Source: an uncultured Bacteroidales bacterium
Lineage (GTDB): Bacteria; Bacteroidota; Bacteroidia; Bacteroidales; UBA932
Direction of reading: 5' to 3'
NCBI GenBank assembly: GCA_946627685.1
Contig: CAMOVV010000053.1
Coordinates: 1 to 7,389 of the forward strand
Length of the DNA stretch: 7,389 nucleotides
Shown here: positions 1-5,395 of the stretch, in pieces
Layout: every line of letters begins with the position of its first letter
Position numbering within the stretch: the first letter of the stretch is position 1
Notes under the pieces: generated by a model
Seen by the model: the letters and a program-made list of their open reading frames with translations, nothing else
Told to the model about the DNA's origin: nothing
The model's database searches: none
Translations under genes and position numbers: made by a program

Positions 1-1
1 C

Positions 2-385
2 GTAACCCTGCAGAACGATTCATGGAGCGACGAGAAGCTTGCAGGCATCGACGAGTTCAAGGACGCCATGGCGGAGTCGGCCGGCGCAATCGTGAATCAC
101 TTCGGAGACAAGATTTTGTATATCAACGTAGTGAACAGGCTGAGCGTGGACTGCGACTGCGACTCCCATCCGGCCGAGCCGAAGATGAAGGACGTCGGCA
201 TCGTTGCCAGCCTCGACCCCGTGGCCATCGACCAGGCCTGCGTGGACATGGTGTTCACGAGTTCCGACCCGGGCAACCGCGACCTCGTGGAGCGTATCAT
301 CTCCCGCCACGGCACCCGCATCCTCTACTGGGCCCAGCACCTCGGATACGGCTCCAGGGACTACGAACTGGTACACATAAAGTAA
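2..385 (+). CDS. DUF362 domain-containing protein, C-terminal part (5' end outside window)
   Basis: The reading frame is open from base 2 to a TAA at 383-385, giving 127 visible residues. An ATG at 68 is in frame, but the codons before it read as protein and continue the family's fold, so the gene starts left of the window. The visible segment has the DUF362 hallmark: a beta strand leading into V-D-C-D-C-D-S-H (cysteines at visible residues 51 and 53), then A-E-P, a D-V-G-I-V-A-S-L-D-P-V-A-I-D-Q-A segment, and the family's usual C-terminal region (an H-G-T-R-I-L-Y-W-A stretch followed by L-G-Y-G-S-R-D-Y-E-L). DUF362 proteins have no firmly established reaction and are often fused or adjacent to 4Fe-4S ferredoxin domains; whether this one carries such a domain cannot be seen. 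The gene converges on the regulator gene, with only 10 bases between the stop codons. Confidence 0.85.
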   Translation, partial: VTLQNDSWSDEKLAGIDEFKDAMAESAGAIVNHFGDKILYINVVNRLSVDCDCDSHPAEPKMKDVGIVASLDPVAIDQACVDMVFTSSDPGNRDLVERIISRHGTRILYWAQHLGYGSRDYELVHIK

Positions 386-395
386 GGGTTTTCCC

Positions 396-1289
396 CTATT
401 TTATTTCCTCTATATCAATCAGCCCCTGCAGAATCGCATAGGCTGTGAGGCCGGCTATAGACTTGATTCCGGTCTTGGCGGAAATGTTCTTCCTGTGGGA
501 CATCACGGTGAAGATTGAGATATTGTACTGGTAGGCTATCTCCTTGTTCAGCATTCCCTTGGCGACGCAAACGAGGATTTCCTTTTCCCTCGGGGAAAGT
601 TCTTCCTTTCCGGAAGGGCCCCTGCCGCCCCTGAGTATCGGCAGAATCACGAAGTCCTCTATCCTGGTGTGAATGAGGAGGTCTTTTTTAAGGGAATAGA
701 GGCTATAGACAAGGCCGGCCGCATCGGGGTCGCAGTCTTCGTATGGGATGTAGCCCACCAGCAGGTTGGCAAGGTCCTGAATCTTCTCCTCAATATCGGT
801 GTGTTCCTCGTGAAAAACCTTCACGGACCCCTTCCCCTTCCTTTCGAGGTCGTCGAGAAGAGGGAAAAAGTTCCTCTCTTCCAGCTCGAAATGCAGGCGC
901 AGTTCGTCCCGGAACTTGTTGAAAAACTTGGAAATCACATCTACCTGCGACTTGGGACGGCCCTTGAGGATATTAGAAATCATCGAATCAATCCTCGGGA
1001 GCCATTCATTCTTGTAGGATTCGTGGGAATCCCGGAGGAAGGATGTGATGTCTGAGATGTTCAGGCTATGGATTTCCGTGTCCGATGGAGTGAACCCGTC
1101 AAACAGGTAAAACTTGCAAATCGTGAGGAATGCCGCAGCATCCTTTCCCTGACGGGAGCAGCAATCCTGAACGGAATCATCCCCGAATCCCATGTGTATT
1201 CCGCAGCGGATCATTACATTGAGAAGCACCGGCCTTTCGTTCACGAGGTCGGTCATCTTCATCCGGGGAGAAAGGAAAAACTCGTTCAT
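396..1289 (-). CDS. ScdA_N-like / hemerythrin-like di-iron / LuxR-type HTH fusion regulator
   Basis: The product has 297 residues in three parts. Residues 12-60 resemble the ScdA_N (DUF542) helical domain of iron-sulfur repair proteins (D-L-V-N-E-R-P near 14-20, then C29-G-I-H), but the usual C-C-G-G is replaced by H-M-G-F-G-D; a C43-C44 pair lies further on. Residues 80-220 carry hemerythrin-type ligands H89, H133-x-x-x-E137, H160 (or H163) and H207-x-x-x-E211, with spacing very close to the di-iron ligands of E. coli YtfE/RIC (H84, H129, E133, H160, H204, E208). Residues 229-293 are a LuxR/GerE helix-turn-helix (L-S-P-R-E-K-E-I-L; N-K-E-I-A; T-V-M-S-H-R-K-N-I). There is no signal peptide or membrane segment, so it should be cytoplasmic. 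Inferred role: a transcription factor whose di-iron site responds to oxygen, peroxide, nitric oxide or iron state. It starts 11 bases after msrA, probably in one operon. Domain calls are firm; the signal and targets are unknown. Confidence 0.88.
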   Translation of the reverse strand: MNEFFLSPRMKMTDLVNERPVLLNVMIRCGIHMGFGDDSVQDCCSRQGKDAAAFLTICKFYLFDGFTPSDTEIHSLNISDITSFLRDSHESYKNEWLPRIDSMISNILKGRPKSQVDVISKFFNKFRDELRLHFELEERNFFPLLDDLERKGKGSVKVFHEEHTDIEEKIQDLANLLVGYIPYEDCDPDAAGLVYSLYSLKKDLLIHTRIEDFVILPILRGGRGPSGKEELSPREKEILVCVAKGMLNKEIAYQYNISIFTVMSHRKNISAKTGIKSIAGLTAYAILQGLIDIEEIK

Positions 1290-1300
1290 GGCATGGCGTA

Positions 1301-1822
1301 TTATTCAGATTCTCCGGAAGGACGGTTCGCCCTTCTGGCATACTCGAAGAGAACGATTGGAAGGTGGCAGTAGCCGGAGGGGTTTTTGTCAAGGTAGTCC
1401 TGATGATATTCTTCAGCAGCGTGGAAGTTCTCTATGGGGCCGAGTTCCACGGCGAGCGGAGCCCCGCAGAACTCTTCCACCTCGGCGAAAACCTTTTCTA
1501 TGACAGGACGGTCGGAAGGGTCGGCATACCATACGCCTGTGCGGTACCTGGTGCCGGAATCTTCCCCCTGACGGTTCAGGCTCAAAGGGTCTATCGCCTT
1601 GAAATACAAACGTATGAGAAAGTCGAGGGGCAGCACTTCAGGGTCGTAGGTCACCTTCACCGTCTCGGCATAGCCGGTGGTGTCGGTATAAACCTCCTTA
1701 TAAGTCGGATTCTCCGTCCTTCCGTTGGCATAACCGGTGGCGGTGGACTCCACTCCCCTTATTTGTTTCAGATAATGCTCGGTGCCCCAAAAACATCCCC
1801 CCGCAAGATAGATTTCTTTCAT
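1301..1822 (-). CDS. msrA: Peptide-methionine (S)-S-oxide reductase MsrA
   Basis: MsrA reduces the S-epimer of methionine sulfoxide in proteins and free methionine, using electrons from thioredoxin. The 173-residue length fits a stand-alone MsrA. The catalytic motif G-C-F-W-G lies at residues 9-13, with C10 as the nucleophile. Other family signatures are G-Y-A-E-T-V (E53), N-R-Q-G-E-D-S-G-T-R-Y-R-T (83-95), H-Q-D-Y-L (140-144) and the C-terminal N-P-S-G-Y-C152, whose cysteine corresponds to the first resolving cysteine. No further cysteine follows, and no MsrB domain is fused or nearby, although MsrA-MsrB fusions are common in this phylum. No signal peptide is seen, so it should act in the cytoplasm. 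It is the first gene of a likely two-gene operon with the hemerythrin-LuxR regulator, which fits an oxidative stress role. The ATG at 1822 is preferred because the catalytic motif follows almost at once, as in short MsrA proteins. Confidence 0.96.
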   Translation of the reverse strand: MKEIYLAGGCFWGTEHYLKQIRGVESTATGYANGRTENPTYKEVYTDTTGYAETVKVTYDPEVLPLDFLIRLYFKAIDPLSLNRQGEDSGTRYRTGVWYADPSDRPVIEKVFAEVEEFCGAPLAVELGPIENFHAAEEYHQDYLDKNPSGYCHLPIVLFEYARRANRPSGESE

Positions 1823-1841
1823 ATCCGCATTTTTAATCCCG

Positions 1842-1872
1842 CGAATTTAACTCCAACGCCGGAAAAACGCAA
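1842..1872 (-). promoter_or_regulatory. Candidate Bacteroides-type promoter for msrA
   Basis: Read on the minus strand, TTG at 1872-1870 is followed after 20 bases by TAAATTCG (1849-1842), which matches five of the six fixed positions of the Bacteroides -7 consensus TAnnTTTG; TTG fits the -33 element. Transcription would start about 13-15 bases before the msrA ATG at 1822. It is a by-eye match only. Confidence 0.35.
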
Positions 1873-1893
1873 CCCTCGGGGGCCAATTTAACT
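1844..1893. repeat. Pair of 9-bp direct repeats (AATTTAACT) in the msrA/GNAT intergenic region
   Basis: AATTTAACT occurs at 1844-1852 and again at 1885-1893, 41 bases apart, or about four helical turns. The first copy overlaps the candidate -7 element of msrA. Two same-facing copies at a near-integral number of turns could be sites for a regulator, for example the adjacent hemerythrin-LuxR protein, but nine AT-rich bases can also repeat by chance. Confidence 0.3.
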
Positions 1894-1927
1894 ATTTGTA
1901 GTGATTGGAAATAGCATCCCTGTCCCA

Positions 1928-1960
1928 TTATTTTTATAAATTTTTAAAATTCAATTTCAA
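1928..1960 (+). promoter_or_regulatory. AT-rich leader before the GNAT gene
   Basis: The 33 bases before the ATG at 1961 are almost wholly A and T and contain no Shine-Dalgarno sequence, as is usual for Bacteroidota start regions. TAAATTTT at 1937-1944 is one base off the -7 consensus, but no -33 element lies at the right distance, so no promoter position is claimed. Confidence 0.4.
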
Positions 1961-2434
1961 ATGGAAAGCAAAATTCGACCTGCGAAACCTTCCGACCTGG
2001 AGGCCGTGAACAGCCTCCTGAGGGAAGTGCTGCGCGTTCACCACGAAATCCGGCCCGACCTCTTCCGCAAGGAAGGGAAAAAATACAATGACTCCGAGCT
2101 CCTTGCAATCTTCGGGAACCCGTCCTCTCCGGTATTTGTGTACGAAGACGAATCCGGGGTCGCGGGCTACATTTTCTGCGAACTCCGGCAGAACGCAAAC
2201 AGCGGAAGCCTCAATCCCATCAAGACCCTTTACATTGACGACCTCTGCGTCAGCCCGTCCCGCCGGGGGAAAGGCATCGCAAAGGCCCTGTACCGCCACG
2301 CCGAAAGTTTCGCAAGAGAAAAAGGCTGCCACAACATAACCCTTCACGTCTGGGAAGGAAACTCCGCTGCACGCTCATTCTACGACGGGGTCGGCATGAA
2401 GCCCCAGTACACATCCATGGAGACTGTGCTGTAG
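1961..2434 (+). CDS. GNAT family N-acetyltransferase
   Basis: This 157-residue protein has the length and layout of a single GNAT domain, which transfers an acetyl group from acetyl-CoA to an amine. The N-terminal I-R-P-A-K-P-S-D-L beginning is typical. The core strand L-Y-I-D-D-L-C-V (90-97) leads into the acetyl-CoA pyrophosphate loop R101-R-G-K-G-I-A107, matching R/Q-x-x-G-x-G/A. Motif B is present as N134-S-A-A-R-S-F-Y141-D-G-V-G-M, where the Tyr is the usual general acid. It has no signal peptide and should be cytoplasmic. The substrate cannot be inferred; such proteins acetylate small amines, antibiotics, polyamines or protein N-termini. It stands alone on its strand, divergent from msrA and convergent with the small lipoprotein gene. 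The ATG at 1961 follows directly on the AT-rich leader and precedes the first family strand. Confidence 0.93.
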   Translation: MESKIRPAKPSDLEAVNSLLREVLRVHHEIRPDLFRKEGKKYNDSELLAIFGNPSSPVFVYEDESGVAGYIFCELRQNANSGSLNPIKTLYIDDLCVSPSRRGKGIAKALYRHAESFAREKGCHNITLHVWEGNSAARSFYDGVGMKPQYTSMETVL

Positions 2435-2499
2435 AAGAATGTGCGGCTGCACCCTTCCTCTTGTTTTTTCCGCCTACTCAAGGACTTCGGCGAATTTCA

Positions 2500-2634
2500 T
2501 CAGGACCAGGGCACGGGGACAAGATACTCCCGGGCGGCCTGCTCGTTCAATGCAGCGAAATCATCCGTCCGTCCGGCGTCACTGCACGAAAGGACCAGCG
2601 AAAGGAGCGGCAAAAGGGCGAAAATCTTTTTCAT
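2500..2634 (-). CDS. Small lipoprotein (44 aa) or 5' stub of a degraded secreted-protein gene
   Basis: The ATG at 2634 starts M-K-K-I-F-A-L-L-P-L-L-S-L-V-L-S-C-S, a type II signal peptide: two lysines, a hydrophobic stretch and a V-L-S-C lipobox with C17 as the lipidated residue. The mature part would be only 28 residues, ending E-Y-L-V-P-V-P-W-S. A longer frame reaches back to 2751, but that overlaps the M15 gene and puts the signal peptide in the middle, so 2634 is the chosen start. It lies 20 bases after the M15 stop and is probably co-transcribed with it. The very short mature part suggests either a genuine small lipoprotein or the remaining 5' end of a longer gene broken by a frameshift or deletion; the other two frames also stop soon (2471 or earlier). 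No function is recognised. Confidence 0.6.
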   Translation of the reverse strand: MKKIFALLPLLSLVLSCSDAGRTDDFAALNEQAAREYLVPVPWS

Positions 2635-2654
2635 AACATGCTTGTTCGCTAAAA

Positions 2655-3344
2655 TCATCTGGACAAGGGCTTCTCGAAATGCTGCCAGTCTTTGGAACTC
2701 GCCCAGCCGCCTCCCCAGATGAAACCTCTGGAAGTGAATGCCTTGTGACAAGGATCGCCGCGGACTATCTTATACGGGAAGTCGGAGTTTCTGTCGGTGT
2801 AGGCTTCAGCCCCCTCGGGACGGACGTTGCCATGCTTGAGGGAAGGATTGTAAAAGGGATTTATATCGACGGCAAGGCCGAGGGAATGTTTGGAAATGAG
2901 GGAAGTGCCCCTGATTGTCCGGCTGTTGAAGCAGGAAGAGTTGTCATCCCGCATCGACGCCTCGTCGTCGGCTCCGTAATTATCTATGAGAGAAACCTTT
3001 TCGATGGGATACCCCGCTTTGTACAGTTCCAGGAAGATTACCCTGAGGTCTTCGGCGATAAGTTCGTTGCACACCATCTCCCCTTTCAGGGTCCTCCCTT
3101 TCAGGTCTTTATGAAGGATTGTGAGGTAGCGGAGGTCTTCCCTTGAGACTGGGCAGCGGTCGTTGAAGGAGCGGCCCTGCATAAGGGTAAAAACAGAATC
3201 CGGCAAGGGGGAAACCGAGAAAAAAGAGGCCGTGTCCACAGGGACTGGACGAGGGGTCTCCAAGGCAGCAGGCGCAGATTTGCCGCCTCCGCGGCAGGAA
3301 GCGAGGCAAAGGCAGAGGGCAAGGAGAAGATAGAAATGTCTCAT
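2655..3344 (-). CDS. M15 family (VanY-like) metallopeptidase lipoprotein
   Basis: Starting at the ATG at 3344 the product has 229 residues. That start is chosen over an in-frame upstream one at 3371 because the signal peptide begins there and the ATG overlaps the stop of the upstream Fur-family gene as ATGA, pointing to coupled translation. Residues 1-17 form a lipoprotein signal ending L-A-S-C17. The catalytic domain has S-K-H153-S-L-G-L-A-V-D160-I-N-P, which is the M15 S-x-H-x-x-G-x-A-x-D zinc motif, and D219-W-Q-H222-F-E, giving the third zinc ligand and catalytic acid. The I-N-P-F-Y-N-P continuation resembles the Peptidase_M15_4 subgroup, which cleaves D-Ala-D-Ala or L-Ala-D-Glu bonds in peptidoglycan peptides. 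All key residues are present, so it is likely active, anchored in a membrane and facing the periplasm. Exact bond specificity is not readable from sequence. Confidence 0.92.
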   Translation of the reverse strand: MRHFYLLLALCLCLASCRGGGKSAPAALETPRPVPVDTASFFSVSPLPDSVFTLMQGRSFNDRCPVSREDLRYLTILHKDLKGRTLKGEMVCNELIAEDLRVIFLELYKAGYPIEKVSLIDNYGADDEASMRDDNSSCFNSRTIRGTSLISKHSLGLAVDINPFYNPSLKHGNVRPEGAEAYTDRNSDFPYKIVRGDPCHKAFTSRGFIWGGGWASSKDWQHFEKPLSR

Positions 3345-3760
3345 TCGTGACGGCCGCTGCAGGACGGGCACAGCCCGTTTATCATATAGTTCACGAAATG
3401 AGCGTGATATCCGTCGGGCACGGAGACGGGAGGAATGGGGATATCCTCGAAACAGAAGGTTTTATGGCAGTTCTCGCAGTAGAAATGCACATGGCCGTCG
3501 AAGGCCGGATGCCCCTCCCCGGAGTGGCAGAGCTCATATTTGAGGCTGCCGCTGCCATCTTCCACGGCATGGACGATATCATGCTCCAAAAAAAGGCTCA
3601 GAACCCTGAAAATGCTCGATTTGTCAACTGTTTCAAGCTCTGTCTCAAAGTCTGCAAGGCAAAGCGGCTGCCCGGCTCCGGCAAGGCAGCGGAACACCAG
3701 GATTCTGTTTGCGGTGGGCTTCACGCCCTTTCGCAGCAATTGTTTCTCAAACTCGTCCAT
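3341..3760 (-). CDS. Fur family metal-dependent regulator, Zur-like ligand pattern
   Basis: This 139-residue protein has the normal Fur-family size. Residues 1-75 form the winged helix (G-V-K-P-T-A-N-R-I near 12-20; D-K-S-S-I-F-R-V-L at 46-54 as the recognition helix). The structural zinc site is C95-E-N-C98 with C131-P-S-C134. H90 and H92, placed 5 and 3 residues before C95, match regulatory histidines of PerR and Zur, and the Y75-E-L-C78 cysteine sits where Zur proteins carry a regulatory zinc ligand, though about six extra residues separate it from the histidines. The Asp of the Fur HHHDH motif is replaced by V91, and the position of the PerR Asp104 ligand is C103. These favour a zinc sensor over an iron or peroxide sensor, but subtype is inference. 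It heads an operon with the M15 lipoprotein and small lipoprotein, and is divergent from the PIG-L gene. Confidence 0.93.
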   Translation of the reverse strand: MDEFEKQLLRKGVKPTANRILVFRCLAGAGQPLCLADFETELETVDKSSIFRVLSLFLEHDIVHAVEDGSGSLKYELCHSGEGHPAFDGHVHFYCENCHKTFCFEDIPIPPVSVPDGYHAHFVNYMINGLCPSCSGRHE

Positions 3761-3781
3761 ACTTCGCGAATTTACTTAAAA

Positions 3782-3811
3782 TTGGTTGAAAGTGAAAATT
3801 TTGGTATATTG
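3782..3811 (+). promoter_or_regulatory. Candidate Bacteroides-type promoter for the PIG-L gene
   Basis: TTGG at 3782-3785 is followed after 19 bases by TATATTG (3805-3811), close to the -33 TTTG/TTG and -7 TAnnTTTG elements at the standard spacing. Transcription would begin near 3818, leaving a leader of about 16 bases before the ATG at 3834. The match is imperfect in both elements. Confidence 0.35.
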
Positions 3812-3821
3812 ACAAACCAAA
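3800..3821. promoter_or_regulatory. Inverted repeat TTTGGT-N10-ACCAAA, possible operator
   Basis: Perfect 6-bp arms lie at 3800-3805 and 3816-3821 with a 10-base spacer, so arm centres are about 16 bases apart, fitting a dimeric regulator on one face of the helix. The repeat covers the candidate -7 element of the PIG-L promoter and sits between the divergent Fur-family and PIG-L genes. Such positioning suits control by the adjacent Fur-family protein, but the sequence is not a recognisable canonical Fur or Zur box. Confidence 0.4.
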
Positions 3822-3833
3822 TTCCATTCTACC

Positions 3834-4568
3834 ATGAACAGACGGGAAATGATAAAGACCGGCTTCTGCGGCGCAGCGATGACGATTCTGGGAGGAATCC
3901 CCGCAATCGCCAAAGACAAGAAAGACAAACGGAAAATCCTGGTGTTCGGGGCCCATCCGGACGACCCTGAGACGGGTGCGGGAGGGACAATCTGTCTTCT
4001 CGCCAAGGCCGGGCACGACGTGGCCTGCGTCTATCTGACAAGAGGACAGGCTTCTGTCAGTTTCCCAGACCGCAAGGTGGCTGCGCAGACTCGCACACAG
4101 GAAGCCATAGAGGCCTGCGCCGTCATGGGGGCAAGGTATATTTTCCTGGACCAGGAAGACGGGGCCACGGTCGTAAACGAAAAGACAAGGGCTGATGTCA
4201 GGGAACTGCTCCTGAAGGAAAAACCCGACGTGGTGCTCACCCACTGGCCCATAGACGGCCACAGGGACCACGCCGCCTGCGGCATCCTCGTCAACGATGC
4301 CTGGAGACGGCTGGACCACTGCTTCGAACTGTATTTCTATGAAGTGATTACGGGCGTCCAGTCACAGCTGTTCCATCCCACCGACTGGGTGGACATCACC
4401 TCGGTAAGGGAGCAGAAGCACAAGGCCTGTTTCTGCCACGAGAGCCAGCATCTTGAGGAAACGATGCGGGACGAGCACGGTCCGATGGAGCTTTTCCGAG
4501 GCCTGGAATGCAGATGCCATGCGGCCGAAGCTTTCGCCCACAACACCGTCCCAGGGAGACTCGTATAA
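3834..4568 (+). CDS. PIG-L family deacetylase with twin-arginine signal
   Basis: The 244-residue product belongs to the PIG-L/LmbE family, zinc hydrolases that remove N-acetyl groups from sugars such as GlcNAc derivatives. The zinc motif is A40-H41-P-D-D44, and the third ligand is H146 in G-H-R-D-H-A; D43 would be the general base. The N-terminus reads N-R3-R4-E-M-I-K followed by a moderately hydrophobic stretch ending I-P-A-I-A26, a twin-arginine signal with a plausible peptidase site, so the folded metalloenzyme is probably exported to the periplasm. The ATG at 3834 is the only one that includes the whole signal. The protein is of ordinary family length and seems intact. It is divergent from the Fur-family gene and converges on the esterase gene, with only 3 bases between stops. 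Substrate is unknown; envelope or dietary glycans, or a glycoconjugate, are possible. Confidence 0.93.
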   Translation: MNRREMIKTGFCGAAMTILGGIPAIAKDKKDKRKILVFGAHPDDPETGAGGTICLLAKAGHDVACVYLTRGQASVSFPDRKVAAQTRTQEAIEACAVMGARYIFLDQEDGATVVNEKTRADVRELLLKEKPDVVLTHWPIDGHRDHAACGILVNDAWRRLDHCFELYFYEVITGVQSQLFHPTDWVDITSVREQKHKACFCHESQHLEETMRDEHGPMELFRGLECRCHAAEAFAHNTVPGRLV

Positions 4569-4571
4569 AAG

Positions 4572-5381
4572 CTATTCGTCGGCGTTTACCAGCCTGCTGA
4601 TGAGCATGCAGGCGGGATGCGCGGCCTCGACATGGTCGTATCCCTCCATCCTGTACAGGGGAATCTCATCATTCCCCACACCCTCAAGGATTGCTTTCAG
4701 ATAAAGGTTTTCCTCATACCGGGCCAGAAGCTCCATCTTCGGGTCCGCCGTAATAAGCGTCAGCCTGGTTCCCAGCTTCCTGACGTTGTTGAGAGGCGCA
4801 TACCGGTCGATTATCGGTATCTCCTCGAACATCGGCAGGCCCATTTCCTCGCGGATCGTGCAGTGGGTGGTGGTCTGTCCCCCTATGGGGAAATACCATC
4901 TGACAGAATCGGCGTCAATGCCAAAGGCGCCCAGCCAGGATTTGTCCAGGGCGAGCATCAGAATCAGGTATGCTCCGGCGGAATGTCCTGCGACATAGAT
5001 TTTACCGGGATTCCCGCCATATTCGGAGATATGCCGGAACACCCAGGCCAGGGACTCGGCCGCATCGACCGTGTAATCAGGATTCCGGGCACCCTTCCCA
5101 TACAGGCGGTAATTGACCGCAACAACTGCAAACCCTTGGTTCATAAGCTCTTCCCGAAAACGTTTCTCCCCTCCTGTAAGGCCTCCCCCGTGATACCACA
5201 CAACGGTCTTGAAATCCTTGACTCCGGTAGGATAGCAGATATCCAGCTTGCACCTTTCCTTCCGGTAAGCGTCGGTTTCGCCCGCGCTCACATAGGGAAG
5301 GTCGCTGAGGGTGACATATTCCTGCCCGGACAGGCAAAGGCAGAAAAGACAAAAGACTGACGCCAAGACGATTTTCTTCAT
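4572..5381 (-). CDS. Secreted alpha/beta-hydrolase esterase (HGGG / GHSAG type)
   Basis: From the ATG at 5381 the product has 269 residues. A TTG at 5399 is in frame but overlaps the upstream gene's stop and adds six residues before the signal peptide, so the ATG is preferred. Residues 1-19 form a Sec signal peptide (M-K-K, hydrophobic core, likely cut at L-S-G). H64-G-G-G67 is the oxyanion hole of HSL/BD-FAE-like carboxylesterases, G132-H-S134-A-G136 holds the nucleophile, and G-Y-D-H250 probably supplies the catalytic histidine; D213 in I-T-A-D-P is the likely acid. The family hydrolyses short acyl esters, and secreted Bacteroidota members beside glycoside hydrolases often remove acetyl or feruloyl groups from polysaccharides. 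It follows the hydrolase gene by 14 bases in a likely operon. Periplasmic deacylation of a glycan is inferred from context; the natural ester is not known. Confidence 0.9.
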   Translation of the reverse strand: MKKIVLASVFCLFCLCLSGQEYVTLSDLPYVSAGETDAYRKERCKLDICYPTGVKDFKTVVWYHGGGLTGGEKRFREELMNQGFAVVAVNYRLYGKGARNPDYTVDAAESLAWVFRHISEYGGNPGKIYVAGHSAGAYLILMLALDKSWLGAFGIDADSVRWYFPIGGQTTTHCTIREEMGLPMFEEIPIIDRYAPLNNVRKLGTRLTLITADPKMELLARYEENLYLKAILEGVGNDEIPLYRMEGYDHVEAAHPACMLISRLVNADE

Positions 5382-5395
5382 AAACAGCCTGATTT

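Noticed and set aside
386..395. Terminator between the convergent DUF362 and regulator genes.
   Set aside because: Only ten bases separate the stops and no hairpin is seen.
22..441. Long frame overlapping the DUF362 gene on the same strand, and opposite-strand frames across the window.
   Set aside because: They show Arg/Gly/Pro-rich or His-rich low-information protein with no family features and lie over well-supported genes.
2441..2470. Possible terminator between the convergent GNAT and small lipoprotein genes: GTGC-GGCT-GCAC then a T-rich stretch.
   Set aside because: The stem has only four pairs plus a possible wobble, and the T run starts about ten bases after it; too weak to call an intrinsic terminator.
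2635..2751. Upstream extension of the small lipoprotein frame to a start at 2751.
   Set aside because: It lies largely inside the M15 gene in another frame and would bury the signal peptide in the protein's middle.
3345..3371. Nine-residue N-terminal extension of the M15 lipoprotein.
   Set aside because: It overlaps the Fur-family coding sequence, lacks signal features, and the ATGA-coupled start gives a standard lipoprotein signal.
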